A stretch of 64,000 bases of DNA from CALKJP01 sp046299555 (GCA_046299555.1 JBKBHS010000003.1:248001-312000); one strand, 5' to 3'. Shown: positions 45,101 through 53,516, counted from the first letter of the stretch. Program-made: numbers and translations. Notes: generated by a model not told the origin, from the sequence alone.

Positions 45101-46424
45101 CGCGAGCAAACTGTAATTGTGTGTTTTGACTTAAATAGGTATTTGCATTAAAGAAATTACGAATACTGTCGTTTGATTTAACTTTGTCGTATAATGTATT
45201 AACTTGATTGTTGGGAAGTGAACCTATACCCGTAGTTACGAAACCACTTTGATCAAAGTAGTTTCGTTCACCCAAATCCATAAAAGCCACTATGTTTCGC
45301 GTATTTTGAACTGCTTGTGTGTTTACGTTTGTAATCCAAACTTCTATACGAGTTATATTAACCGTTGAGTTAATAATAGGTAATGAAGACATGGCATTAT
45401 CATACGTATCGCGAAAATATTGGGCTAAGAAAAAGTGTTTATTGGCTTCGTAGTTATCGGCAGAAATTTCGAATTTGCTTGTTTGTGTACCTCCTGAAAT
45501 TTCTATTTCTTGTTTTTTACCGCGTTGTTGCGAAAACACACTGGTTACCCATAATCTGCCAAATTGCATTTGAGTTTTTATACCAAACAAACTCTGGCTA
45601 CCTGTAATTAATGAACCGGTAAGCGGTAAGTTTACATTTCCAGCTTCAATTTTTTTAATTATTTCATCTTCATAACCAGTATATTCGAGCTTCATTTGAT
45701 TTTCAAAATCAAAGGTTGCTTCGGTATTGTAATTGGTAGATATTTTTAATTTTTCACCAATATTTCCAACAACATTCAACTGAATTTTCTGATTAAAATC
45801 AAATGCTGTTTGTCTTCTTTGTCGCTCAGGAATAGCAGGATTTTCAAGTTTATTAGACTGTATGGCAAATATTAATTCAGCTGTTCCTTGCGGACGAATA
45901 TCAATGGTATTTCCACCAAATATTCTATCAAAGGTTTCTCCGCCAACATATATTTTAGGAACTAAACTCTTCTTTTTATTAAAATTTTCGGCTTCTTGTC
46001 TTTTCTTCCAATTATCGCGTAAGCGTTTTTCCATGTCATAACGCAGATATTCTTCAAAGGTCATGTAAACCGGATTGCGATAATTCAAATCTCCAATTTT
46101 TTGGTAATAATTATAATTACCGGTTGAAGGGTCGTATTCGAAAGTACTGGTTATGTTTTTAGGGTCATTTAAATACAAGGGGCTTTTATGTTCGGTATCG
46201 AAAGGATCCCAACTATTATCTTTAAAATCGTAAGGCAATTTTACTTTCTTGGAAGTATCATCAGGTGCAATTATTATTTGTTCATTAGCATTCTGATTTT
46301 TGTCAGATTTTTCTGAGTAAATGTTATATTCAAATGCAGGTAATTCGGCATTGAGCGAAAACACCCAAAAAAAGAAACCGATAATTGTTGCAACAATGAA
46401 TATATGTTTTGGAAAGAATCTCAC
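39153..46424 (-). CDS. sprA: SprA, outer-membrane translocon of the type IX secretion system
   Basis: 2423 residues, the size expected for SprA/Sov. An N-terminal signal segment (about 8-26, ending L-N-A) is followed by a very long beta-rich protein with SprA landmarks such as G-T-A-Y-I-D-D-F-E-G-S-Q, repeated D-F-N-x-K-I-Q-L-N-V-V-G-N-I-G-E-K-L-type strands and a final strand ending G-G-I-S-L-R-F-T-L-S. SprA is the giant single-chain barrel that passes folded cargo with C-terminal sorting domains across the outer membrane. A proline/lysine-rich low-complexity loop (about residues 1935-1970) may be a surface or plug-side insertion. The start codon is GTG. It lies 8 bases after ruvA. Confidence 0.95.
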   Translation of the reverse strand: MRFFPKHIFIVATIIGFFFWVFSLNAELPAFEYNIYSEKSDKNQNANEQIIIAPDDTSKKVKLPYDFKDNSWDPFDTEHKSPLYLNDPKNITSTFEYDPSTGNYNYYQKIGDLNYRNPVYMTFEEYLRYDMEKRLRDNWKKRQEAENFNKKKSLVPKIYVGGETFDRIFGGNTIDIRPQGTAELIFAIQSNKLENPAIPERQRRQTAFDFNQKIQLNVVGNIGEKLKISTNYNTEATFDFENQMKLEYTGYEDEIIKKIEAGNVNLPLTGSLITGSQSLFGIKTQMQFGRLWVTSVFSQQRGKKQEIEISGGTQTSKFEISADNYEANKHFFLAQYFRDTYDNAMSSLPIINSTVNITRIEVWITNVNTQAVQNTRNIVAFMDLGERNYFDQSGFVTTGIGSLPNNQVNTLYDKVKSNDSIRNFFNANTYLSQNTQLQFARDFDLIRGARMLQPSEYTFNPQLGFISLNQTLNADQVLAVAFQYTIAGSSEVYQVGEFSTDGVTGDKALILKLLKSSNVNTRIPLWNLMMKNVYSLGAFNIGKENFRLQVTYNSLDQGIDINFIPEGDIKGIPLLQVLNVDRLNMQTDARPDGFFDFLEGKTINPQNGRIYFPVVEPFGDHLRKKITGGDINKEIIANKYVFDPLYDTTKIAAQQRADLNRFKIKGTYQSSNNSEISLNAMNIPPGSVVVTAGGAPLVENTDYTVDYTLGRVKIINPAYLQSNTPIKVSLESNAMFAIQQKSLFGTHLDYRVNKDLSFGATFMNLTERPLTQKVNMGDEPMSNSVWGLDGNWKTEVPYLTKLVDKLPFIQTKEKSTLTVNGEFAQLLPGNSRAIGRTGTAYIDDFEGSQTTIDIRMQNAWTLASVPQKQPGLFPEGNLVNDLRYGYNRAKLAWYTIDPLFFRNNNLTPDHIKNSPQQSNHYTREVLETEIFPNRVPQTGQVLNMPVLDLAYYPTEKGPYNYDVEPNFISAGIDSAGRLKNPESRWAGIMRRIDQPDFQTSNIEYIQFWLMDPFHPDNGIDEPGNYKHSGGDLYFNLGNISEDILRDNRMAFENGISPDGSDDNTEYTAWGRVSTLLTLVNAFDNNPAARPNQDIGLDGLDSLKEIQFFDSTYLDRIRQLYGVNSIAYQEALKDPSNDNFHYFRGSDFDQQQLSILQRYKKFNGLEGNSPTTENSPEPYPTAATTLPNVEDINRDNTLGIDENYYQYKMSIRPQDMVVGQNFIVDKTRGTGTLKNGNTIDVDWYQVRIPISQPDEIIGGIEDFTTIRFIRMFLKGFKDSVVLRFARLEFVRSDWRKYPYDLLATGEYQLTDDRFTLFDVAAVNFEENGEKVPVNYVIPPKIDRQIDIGTANLRRLNEQAMKLNVCGLEDGDARAAYKNINLDMLSYKNLKMYVHAEQVGENPLKDDDINVFVRLGRDFVDNYYEYELPLKLTAPGKYNNDSEIDREKVWPEANNVDIVFEELKRAKLLRNAAIENGTASLTRPFTVPTSDGRAKITIMGNPNIQNVVTVMIGVRNPKKQNALDSDDGLPKCAEVWVNELRLTDFDKRSGWASTARATTKLADFGTVTLSGNMSTPGWGTIEKKISERQRSHNYQYDLSSNFELGKLLPPNANIRLPMFYSVSETFIDPQFNPNDPDIELKDQLASFAGDAGKRDSLKKLVQDYTKRRSINFTNVKKEKGKNAGKSRIYDIENWAISYSYNETFKRDINTQHNTLRAYRGILNYNFNPQPKSFEPFKKVKGLEKRKYLKLISDFNIGLGPNRLAFTTSVDKNFNEILFRNNSGDFFIVDPTFNKNFVITRLYEVRYDITKSLKVDFTATNNSRIFEPDGRIDTQEKKDSLINNIKTGGVNTNYNHAVNVNYNVPINKIPILDWVTVNTRYSATYDWTRAPFANDSLGNTIKNSNSKQVNAQANLVTLYNKVPFLKDINQKASGKKVAPKKPTQPTPPKNPADTLNKKKPKKEEKEKDPNKITLFEQVFRVLMMVKNASINYTENEGTILPGFGDSTKFLGFTDGFRAPTTGFVFGVQDENIARTAAQNGWLVQNQNLNVPFARTYSQTLNARANIEPAKSLKIELNASKNKSTNNSEFFRWNDSIQDFVSETPMTMGNYSISFIIIRSAFVRDTGNTSKIFNQFLDNRQKVSEILGQANPNSSIDTSIYYNGYGPTSQEVLVPAFLAAYSGRPLSSGLYSAMPAIPLPNWRITYDGLSKIEFFKKYFKTVTLSHAYRSSLNISSYTTNLFYREDINGNPNALDINGNFISQYQFAQLSLTEQFSPLANIDMTWNNSLITKVEYKKDRNLVYNFTDNRLNETRGFEWVIGTGYRFKDVVLPFKVGPTAKTIKSDLNLRADISIRDNVTITRGVADNLVQPTAGQKMIALKTAADYVINQRLNVRIFFDKNLMRPKISNSFPSSNTSGGISLRFTLS

Positions 46425-46432
46425 AAATCAGA

Positions 46433-47014
46433 CTATAAATTTTTTAATGTCAATTTTATTAATTCTTCAACACTTGAGGTATTGTTACTTTTTAAGGTTT
46501 TATCAATAGCCTTTTCGGCTGCTTGTTTTTGAAAACCTAATGCAAGCAATGCTGCTAATGCCTCATCTCTTATTGGATTTAAAAATGGAAGTACATTTTC
46601 GGCATGAATAAATTCTTTTGAAATTTTATCTTTTAAATCAACGATAATACGTTGAGCTGATTTTTCCCCAATACCTTTAATACTTTTTAATGCAGCTACA
46701 TTACCTGATGCTATTACTTGTTCCAGTTCTGTAGGAGTTAGCGATGATAAAATCATACGTGCCGTGCTTGCTCCCACACCTGATACGGAGGTAAGCAATT
46801 CAAATAAATGGCGTTCCTGTTTATCGGCAAATCCATACAACAAATGAGCATCTTCTCTAATAATTAACAAAGTATATAATTTATACTTTCCTGATACGGG
46901 AATTTTAGAAAATGTATTTAATGAAATATGAATTTGATAGCCAATGCCCATACAATCAATAACCACATAAGTGGGTGTTTTTTCTATTACATTTCCTTCA
47001 ATTTGTGTAATCAT
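46433..47014 (-). CDS. ruvA: Holliday junction branch-migration protein RuvA
   Basis: 193 residues. N-terminal OB fold (G-N-V-I-E-K-T-P-T-Y-V-V-I-D), helix-hairpin-helix motifs (V-S-G-V-G-A-S-T-A-R and I-K-G-I-G-E-K-S-A-Q-R-I), and the C-terminal domain that contacts RuvB (A-L-L-A-L-G-F-Q). RuvB is encoded about 14 kb away in this window, not adjacent. A palindromic TGTTTAAACA element lies between maeB and this gene. Confidence 0.95.
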   Translation of the reverse strand: MITQIEGNVIEKTPTYVVIDCMGIGYQIHISLNTFSKIPVSGKYKLYTLLIIREDAHLLYGFADKQERHLFELLTSVSGVGASTARMILSSLTPTELEQVIASGNVAALKSIKGIGEKSAQRIIVDLKDKISKEFIHAENVLPFLNPIRDEALAALLALGFQKQAAEKAIDKTLKSNNTSSVEELIKLTLKNL

Positions 47015-47021
47015 ATTTTAT

Positions 47022-47039
47022 TCAATGTTTAAACATTGA
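47022..47039 (-). repeat. TGTTTAAACA palindromic element, copy 2 (perfect 18-bp palindrome)
   Basis: TCAATGTTTAAACATTGA is its own reverse complement. On the minus strand it continues ATAAAAT into the ruvA ATG. It fills nearly all of the short maeB-ruvA gap. Confidence 0.65.
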
Positions 47040-49316
47040 TTATTTTCGGGTTTGTGCATCAACAACAGCTATGGTTACCATATTTACAATTTCTCTAACT
47101 GAACTGCCTAACTGAAGAATATGAACAGGTTTTTTCATTCCAAGTAATATTGGACCGATAGCCTCATAACCTACTAATTCTTGAACCAGTTTATAAGCGA
47201 TATTACCTGCTGATAAATTGGGAAAAATTAGTGTATTTGTTTTTTTTTCAATTAATGGGCTAAATGGAAATTGTTCTCTTAAAATATCACTGTTTAAAGC
47301 AACATTAGCTTGTATTTCGCCATCAACAATTAATTTAGGATAATGCTTATGTAAATAGGCAACTGCATCGCGTACTTTATTACTTTCTTCACCTTCGGCC
47401 GAACCAAAATTTGAATATGATAGCATGGCAATGTGCGGTTCTATATTCATTCGTTTTACAGATTCAGCCACTAACAAGGTTATTTCTATTAGTTCTTCGG
47501 TGGTAGGATTTATATTTACAGTTGTATCGGCAAAGAATATTGGCCCGGTAGGAGTCATTATAATATACATGCCGGCCACTTTGTTTATTTTATCTGCTTT
47601 TCCTATTACTTGTAATGCAGGACGTATAGCATCCGGATACTTTCTGGTAATTCCTGAAATAAAACAATCTGCTTCGCCTTGTTCAACCATCATGCAACCA
47701 AAATAATTTCTTTCTTGCATTATTTTTCTGGCTTCGTACAAATTGAAGCCTCTGCGTTTTCTTTTTTCAAAAAATAAATCACCATATTTTTTTCTTCGTT
47801 CTTCTTGTTCTTTTGATCGAGGATCAATTATTTCAACTCCTGATAAATCTAAGCCATGCTCTTCAATTAAATTTTGAATTTTTTCTTTGTCGCCTAAAAG
47901 TATTGGATAAGCTATACCTTCATCGTTTACTATTTGAGCTGCTTTTAAAGTTTTATAATTATCTGCTTCGGCAAATACTACCCGTTTTGGGTTTTGTTTG
48001 GCCTTATTGGTAATGTTTTTAAGTAGTTTGTTATCACGACCAAGGCGTTTATTTAAATCTTCTATATATTTTTCCCAATTGGTAATTTTTGCTTTTGCAA
48101 CACCCGACTTAATGGCTGCTTTGGCAACTGCCGGTGCTACTACACTTATTAATCGAGGATCGAGTGGTTTAGGAATTATATAATCTTTTCCAAAGGTTAT
48201 GTTTCTTTGTCCATAAGCTAAATTGACTATTTCAGGAACCGGCTCTTTTGCAAGGGCAGCTAAGGCATGTACGGCCGCCAATTTCATTTCTTCATTAATG
48301 CAAGTAGCTCTAACATCTAATGCGCCTCTAAATATATACGGAAATCCAAGTACATTATTTACTTGATTTGGATAATCGGAACGTCCGGTAGCCATTATTA
48401 CATCTTTGCGCGCTTCCATAGCATCGTTATAGGGTATTTCCGGATCGGGATTGGCTAAAGCAAACACAATTGGATTTTTAGCCATAGATTTTATCATTTC
48501 TTTGGAAACAATATTGCCTTTAGATAAGCCTAAAAACACATCGGCTCCTTTCATGGCTTCTTCTAATGTAAGGCTTTTCTTAACCGAAGAGGCAAAATAT
48601 TTTTTTTGTTCATCCAGATCGGTTCTAGATTTGGTAATAAGCCCTTTACTGTCAAACATTAAAATATTTTCGCGCTTAACTCCAAGAGCAAGATAAAGCT
48701 TTGCACAAGAAATAGCAGAGGCACCTGCACCATTTACTACTACTTTTACTTTTTCAATTTTCTTATTTGCCAATTCTAATGCATTAATAAGCGCAGCCCC
48801 TGAAATTATTGCCGTACCATGCTGATCATCGTGCATGATTGGAATGTTAAGTTCTTCTTTTAGCCTACGTTCAATTTCGAAACACTCGGGAGCTTTAATG
48901 TCTTCTAAATTAATTCCTCCAAACGTAGGAGAAATAGCTTTAACTGTATTTATAAAACTATCGATATCTTTTGCATCTACCTCTATATCAAACACATCTA
49001 TATCCGCAAAAATTTTAAATAAAAGCCCTTTCCCTTCCATAACCGGTTTTGAAGCTAATGCTCCTATATCGCCTAAGCCCAACACGGCTGTTCCATTTGA
49101 AATTACTGCCACTAAATTTCCTTTGGCAGTATATTTATAGGCATCTTCAGGATTTTTCTCTATTTCTAAACACGGTTCTGCAACTCCGGGACTGTAGGCC
49201 AACGATAAATCGCGTTGCGAATTATAAGGTTTAGTAGGTACAACTTCAATTTTACCCGGACGTCCACATGAGTGATAATCAAGCGCTTCTTGTTTCTTAT
49301 TTTTATTTTTAGCCAT
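47040..49316 (-). CDS. maeB: NADP-dependent malic enzyme with C-terminal phosphotransacetylase-like domain
   Basis: 758 residues, the MaeB double-domain form. The N-terminal malic part (to about 430) has S-P-G-V-A-E-P-C-L-E-I, the G-A-L-A-S-K-P-V-M-E-G-K region, H-D-D-Q-H-G-T-A-I and V-V-N-G-A-G-A-S-A. The C-terminal part resembles phosphate acetyltransferase and in MaeB binds regulatory acetyl-CoA rather than catalysing. It decarboxylates malate to pyruvate with NADPH. It is the first gene of the ruvA-sprA-gcvH run. Confidence 0.95.
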   Translation of the reverse strand: MAKNKNKKQEALDYHSCGRPGKIEVVPTKPYNSQRDLSLAYSPGVAEPCLEIEKNPEDAYKYTAKGNLVAVISNGTAVLGLGDIGALASKPVMEGKGLLFKIFADIDVFDIEVDAKDIDSFINTVKAISPTFGGINLEDIKAPECFEIERRLKEELNIPIMHDDQHGTAIISGAALINALELANKKIEKVKVVVNGAGASAISCAKLYLALGVKRENILMFDSKGLITKSRTDLDEQKKYFASSVKKSLTLEEAMKGADVFLGLSKGNIVSKEMIKSMAKNPIVFALANPDPEIPYNDAMEARKDVIMATGRSDYPNQVNNVLGFPYIFRGALDVRATCINEEMKLAAVHALAALAKEPVPEIVNLAYGQRNITFGKDYIIPKPLDPRLISVVAPAVAKAAIKSGVAKAKITNWEKYIEDLNKRLGRDNKLLKNITNKAKQNPKRVVFAEADNYKTLKAAQIVNDEGIAYPILLGDKEKIQNLIEEHGLDLSGVEIIDPRSKEQEERRKKYGDLFFEKRKRRGFNLYEARKIMQERNYFGCMMVEQGEADCFISGITRKYPDAIRPALQVIGKADKINKVAGMYIIMTPTGPIFFADTTVNINPTTEELIEITLLVAESVKRMNIEPHIAMLSYSNFGSAEGEESNKVRDAVAYLHKHYPKLIVDGEIQANVALNSDILREQFPFSPLIEKKTNTLIFPNLSAGNIAYKLVQELVGYEAIGPILLGMKKPVHILQLGSSVREIVNMVTIAVVDAQTRK

Positions 49317-49454
49317 TTTTTATTTTAAATTTTAAGGAGGGTAAATGTAGTAAAAATCCCATTGCTTTTAATTCCTTTTTAACATCCTTAAAAATGGACA
49401 TTTTTGCATAACGTTAAAAAATGTAAATTATTATTTTTACGATTATTTTTACTT

Positions 49455-50153
49455 ATGAAAAAAATAGTTGTATTTACCGGTGCGGGCATTAGTGCCGAAA
49501 GTGGAATTAAAACTTTTAGAGATTCGAATGGTTTGTGGGAAGAATATGATATTTCGGAAGTTGCTACGCCTGAAGCATGGTTTAAAAATCCGGCTTTAGT
49601 TTTGGATTTTTATAATAAAAGGCGAAAACAAGTAATGGAAGCTCAACCCAATGCCGCTCATTTAGCCTTGGTGAAATTGGAGAAATATTTTGACGTTCAA
49701 ATTATTACACAAAACATTGATGATTTGCACGAACGAGCAGGATCCAAAAATGTGCTTCATTTACATGGCGAAATAATGAAAGCAAGAAGTACTGCAAGCG
49801 ACAAATTAATTTATCCTGTTAAAAATGGGGTTATTTCCATGGGCGAAAAATGTGAAAAAGGCTTTCAACTCAGACCTCATGTGGTTTGGTTTGGCGAAGA
49901 AGTTCCCAATATGGAAATTGCTTATGAAATTGCCTCAAAAGCAGATATTTTTATAACTATTGGTACTTCATTATCTGTTTATCCGGCAGCAGGATTAATT
50001 CATTTTACACCCCAAAACTGTAAGATTTATTTAATAGATCCGAACGCTAAAAACATCGACACTCTTAAAAATCTGGAAATAATAAATGAAAAAGCAGGAA
50101 CCGGAGTTCCTGCTTTGGTTGAACGATTAATTTCTTCAAAAAAACTACTTTAA
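49455..50153 (+). CDS. cobB: SIR2-family NAD-dependent protein deacylase
   Basis: 232 residues from the ATG at 49455; the longer frame to 49404 lacks sense. Motifs: F-T-G-A-G-I-S-A-E-S-G-I-K-T-F-R-D, T-Q-N-I-D-D-L-H, catalytic H104 in L-H-L-H-G-E, and G-T-S-L-S-V-Y-P-A. The four zinc cysteines of most sirtuins are absent: one Cys (C133) remains in the region. Y53 and R56 (Y-N-K-R) match the CobB/SIRT5 Tyr-x-x-Arg pair that binds acidic acyl groups, suggesting desuccinylase or demalonylase activity. The 3' end overlaps the convergent thioredoxin gene by 9 bases. Confidence 0.92.
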   Translation: MKKIVVFTGAGISAESGIKTFRDSNGLWEEYDISEVATPEAWFKNPALVLDFYNKRRKQVMEAQPNAAHLALVKLEKYFDVQIITQNIDDLHERAGSKNVLHLHGEIMKARSTASDKLIYPVKNGVISMGEKCEKGFQLRPHVVWFGEEVPNMEIAYEIASKADIFITIGTSLSVYPAAGLIHFTPQNCKIYLIDPNAKNIDTLKNLEIINEKAGTGVPALVERLISSKKLL

Positions 50154-51320
50154 GGCTTTAATTTTCTTGAGTAGTTCTTCAGTTTCTGCAGCATCTACAC
50201 CTTCTTCTTTTGCTTTTTTAATAGCTAACTCGGCTTGTTTTTGTGCTTCTTTATTATTACCCAGTTTATATAAAACAGCTGCATAAGTGTCAATATTAGC
50301 ATATTTATTTTCTAGCCCAACAGATTTCTTTGACCATTCTGCAGCTTTTTCCAACATTTTTTTATCGCTTACTTTTTGATAAAAATTCCATGCAAATTGG
50401 TTTAATTCGTTTGGATCTTCAACACCAAACTTTTCAATATAATTAATAGCCTTTTGAGGATAATTTGTCAAATCTTCTTTATTATATAAATACCTGCATT
50501 CTAAGCGGGCGTAAGCTTTTTCTGACTGAGAGAAATTTAACGATTTTAATATTTTCATATTTGACGAATATGATATATCGTCTTTTTTACGAATTGCTAT
50601 TTTTATTTTTTGAACATATGCTTCGGTAATTTTTTCATTCACCTTATCGCCATATAAATCAAAAAACTTAGAATATTTTTCTGCTACTAATTTGAATGAT
50701 TTTGATTCGCTATTCCAGATATGCTCATAGAATATTTCCCAGTTATCTTTTTCGTATAAGGCATCCTCCTTTAATGAATTCAGATACTCTTCTGCTACTT
50801 TTTCTGCATTCATACAAACCTTATCAAGAGCCTCAATATACTTTATCATAAATGAAGAAGAACGCTCTCCGCTACTAAATTTTTGCTGCAAAGCACCAAA
50901 GCGCTTTTCTGTATCAAAACTTTCATTTCCCCATGCAATAAAAGGCTCTGCTTGTAATGCTCCACAAATGCGATGAATCATTTCGCCATCGCTATTTAGT
51001 ATAAGCAAGGTAGGATAAGCCTGTACTTGATATTTTTGAGCCAGCTTTACGCCCTCTCCTTTTTCCATATCAATTTTGGCGTTAATAAATTTTGTATTAT
51101 AAAATTCAGCCACACCATTTTGTGTAAACACATTTGCTGCCATCCATTTGCAAGGGCCACACCAAGATGCATAGGCATCTAGAAAAATGGGCTTTTTTTC
51201 TTTTTTAGCTTTTGCAATAATTTCATCCCATGTTCCTTGTTCAAATTGTATGGAAGTGGTTTGAGCGTTAATAGCAAATACCATTAAAATAAATGCGAAA
51301 GACAAAATGATTTTTTTCAT
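50145..51320 (-). CDS. secreted thioredoxin-fold protein with TPR-like C-terminus
   Basis: 391 residues. Signal peptide ends I-N-A-Q. The thioredoxin domain (about 25-135) has Y-A-S-W-C-G-P-C-K (C54, C57) and cis-Pro in Q-A-Y-P-T-L. A helical region follows, with repeats at the end like TPRs (A-A-V-L-Y-K-L-G-N-N-K-E-A-Q-K-Q-A-E-L-A-I). It is probably a periplasmic disulfide reductase or a surface-protein folding factor. The nearby upstream gene is a T9SS cargo. Confidence 0.88.
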   Translation of the reverse strand: MKKIILSFAFILMVFAINAQTTSIQFEQGTWDEIIAKAKKEKKPIFLDAYASWCGPCKWMAANVFTQNGVAEFYNTKFINAKIDMEKGEGVKLAQKYQVQAYPTLLILNSDGEMIHRICGALQAEPFIAWGNESFDTEKRFGALQQKFSSGERSSSFMIKYIEALDKVCMNAEKVAEEYLNSLKEDALYEKDNWEIFYEHIWNSESKSFKLVAEKYSKFFDLYGDKVNEKITEAYVQKIKIAIRKKDDISYSSNMKILKSLNFSQSEKAYARLECRYLYNKEDLTNYPQKAINYIEKFGVEDPNELNQFAWNFYQKVSDKKMLEKAAEWSKKSVGLENKYANIDTYAAVLYKLGNNKEAQKQAELAIKKAKEEGVDAAETEELLKKIKALK

Positions 51321-51341
51321 AACAAAACAATTTTAAATAAT

Positions 51342-51363
51342 AAAAGCCCCAAAAGGGGCTTTT
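51342..51363 (-). terminator. terminator of the small T9SS cargo gene
   Basis: AAAAGCCCC (51342-51350), loop AAAA, GGGGCTTTT (51355-51363). On the minus strand it follows the gene ending at 51384. Confidence 0.85.
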
Positions 51364-51383
51364 TATTGTAGGTTTAATGCTTT

Positions 51384-52079
51384 TTATTTTTTGATGAGTT
51401 TTTTTGTGCTTACAATTTCTTTACCATTATTTAAACTATAGAAATAAACTCCGGATTTTAAATCTGCAATTGATAAGGTATAATCAGACTGACCAGCTGT
51501 TAAGCTTTCTCTTCTTACCATTTTTCCGGTAATATCGTAAATAATTAAATCAGCATTAGTATCAAAATTGTATTTTATACGAATGATATCATTAGAGGGA
51601 TTAGGATATAACTGAAAATTATTTTTTGTATCAATCGAAGCTATACCTGTCGGATTAATATTAAAAATTGCAGTGAGTTGAACACTGTCATTTGCATTAT
51701 TTATATCAAAAAAAGTATATTTAATTATGGCTGTTCCGCTTTGTCCGTTGGGTACTAAATCGCCATAAAATGCATCAGAATAACTTCCGGCATTGATAGT
51801 AATAAAATCAGGATCTATATCAACTACCGGACTATGACAAATGCTCCAACAAAAATAATCGGTAGAAGTGCCTCCTAAAGTATTTACTCTATATCGCTTT
51901 ACGCTTACATTTTTCGTAACAGCAGAAATATTGTTTACTCTAACAACAGCTTGTATATATGGGTCATCTGAATTACCGGTAACTACCACTGTGTCTGACG
52001 ATAGGCTCAACGATTGAGCAAAAACGGCAACATTTAAAAGTAAAAATAGTGATAGAAAAAGGTGTAGTTTTTTATTCAT
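51384..52079 (-). CDS. small T9SS-sorted secreted protein
   Basis: 231 residues from the ATG at 52079; an ATG two codons earlier (52085) is an equal alternative. The signal peptide ends V-F-A-Q. A single beta-sandwich-like domain (about 22-145) with two close cysteines (C-W-S-I-C-H) is followed by a type A sorting domain (L-Y-P-N-P-S-N-D, then I-Y-D-I-T-G-K-M-V, and a K-K-L-I-K-K end). Function unknown. Confidence 0.8.
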   Translation of the reverse strand: MNKKLHLFLSLFLLLNVAVFAQSLSLSSDTVVVTGNSDDPYIQAVVRVNNISAVTKNVSVKRYRVNTLGGTSTDYFCWSICHSPVVDIDPDFITINAGSYSDAFYGDLVPNGQSGTAIIKYTFFDINNANDSVQLTAIFNINPTGIASIDTKNNFQLYPNPSNDIIRIKYNFDTNADLIIYDITGKMVRRESLTAGQSDYTLSIADLKSGVYFYSLNNGKEIVSTKKLIKK

Positions 52080-52095
52080 AAACATAAAGTTTAAA

Positions 52096-52103
52096 CAAAT
52101 TTA
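52096..52103 (-). promoter_or_regulatory. TAnnTTTG box overlapping a GTTTAAAC palindrome
   Basis: TAAATTTG on the minus strand, 17 bases from its G to the ATG at 52079. Its last base is shared with GTTTAAAC (52089-52096). Confidence 0.45.
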
Positions 52104-52112
52104 AGGATTTTT

Positions 52113-53510
52113 TTAGTGTTTTACAATTTTATACGTTTTATAATCTCCATTGCTTAACAGTTCCATTAAAATATAAACGGATGATGTAAGCGTTTTTTGA
52201 GGGATAATTTGATTTTCTCTTATTTCAATTGGAATAATTTCTCCGCTAAATGAATATAATTTATATGATGCATCTATATTGAAGTTTTTTAAATAAAAAG
52301 AATCACAGAAAGGATTGGGGTAAATATTATTTAAAAACTCCGCATCTTGTAATTTTATTTGTGATAATAATCCATTACTGGTTAAATGCAAAAGATATTG
52401 TTGAGTATCAAATCCCTCTATATAACTTTGCCCGGTAATAAGTAAGCCACCAGATTGTGAAGGTATAATTTGAAAGCCGATATCAATACCTGAACCCCCA
52501 TAAAATCGTTGCCATAAAACAGTTCCGCTTTGGTTAATTTTAAAAACTGATAAATTAATTGGCATTGTTGTATCGTTGCTGTTACTATATCCGGTAAGTA
52601 TAAAATTGCCATCAATATCTTCAATGGCTGAAAATGCGGCATCGGTGCCGCTCCACCCTAAATTATATTGCCACAATTGATTTCCTGAACTGTCAACCAT
52701 TAAAGTATAATAATCAAAATCTAATCCTATTCCCGTATGTGTTTCGCCAAAAACAAATATTTTTTGATTTTGAGTTAATAAAACACCTTGACTCCCGTTA
52801 TCGTATTGATTGCCGTAATTTCTATCCCATAACAAATTTCCATTTTTATCTAGTTTAATTAAATACACATCGTATCCACCAACTGAAAAGCTTCTAGTAT
52901 CTCCGGAAACATAAATAGTAGAGTCCGACATTTGTATAATTCCACTGGAATAATCATTATCAGTGCCTCCTATAGAATTATCCCAAATTAAGTTCCCCAA
53001 TGTATCTAGTTTTGCAATGTAAATATTGTTCGAATTAAAATTATCACTAATAAAACCACAAATTAGGTATTGATTATCTAAACTGTAAATAATTTGTCGT
53101 GGAGAAAGATTTTGAATTTTATTTATTTGGTTTTGCCATATAATAGATCCGGATGTATCAACTTTTATAATTCCGATTCCAATATCACTAATCGAATTGT
53201 ATTTTTCATACACAAAAGTTATTTTATTATTTTTAAACACCATACTGATACCAAAATCATTTAAAGTATCTCCATAGTATTTAGTCCATATTAAATTTCC
53301 ACTACTATCGCATTTTGTTAAATTAACTTGAGCATTATTATTAAAAACTGTTGTTCCAAGTAAATACATATTTTTATCAGCGTCTTGAATTACATTTCTG
53401 CTTAAATCGGGCAACAAATCGCCATAATAATTTTCAAAAAAGGCTATTTGCGCTTTTGTGGTAAAAACTATTAATAATTTAATGAATAATATCAGCTTTT
53501 TAAACTTCAT
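52113..53510 (-). CDS. T9SS-sorted protein with SBBP-type beta-propeller repeats
   Basis: 465 residues. Signal peptide ends T-K-A-Q. At least five repeats of the form L-D-x-x-G-N-L-(I/L)-W-x-x-x-(Y/I)-G-G/N with intervening Y-x-x-G or G-Y-x strands build a propeller over about residues 22-370. A type A sorting domain ends the protein (I-Y-P-N-P-F-C-D, then S-G-E-I-I-P, I-V-K-H at the end). It is probably a secreted or surface-attached scaffold with unknown ligand. Confidence 0.82.
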   Translation of the reverse strand: MKFKKLILFIKLLIVFTTKAQIAFFENYYGDLLPDLSRNVIQDADKNMYLLGTTVFNNNAQVNLTKCDSSGNLIWTKYYGDTLNDFGISMVFKNNKITFVYEKYNSISDIGIGIIKVDTSGSIIWQNQINKIQNLSPRQIIYSLDNQYLICGFISDNFNSNNIYIAKLDTLGNLIWDNSIGGTDNDYSSGIIQMSDSTIYVSGDTRSFSVGGYDVYLIKLDKNGNLLWDRNYGNQYDNGSQGVLLTQNQKIFVFGETHTGIGLDFDYYTLMVDSSGNQLWQYNLGWSGTDAAFSAIEDIDGNFILTGYSNSNDTTMPINLSVFKINQSGTVLWQRFYGGSGIDIGFQIIPSQSGGLLITGQSYIEGFDTQQYLLHLTSNGLLSQIKLQDAEFLNNIYPNPFCDSFYLKNFNIDASYKLYSFSGEIIPIEIRENQIIPQKTLTSSVYILMELLSNGDYKTYKIVKH

Positions 53511-53516
53511 ATTTCA

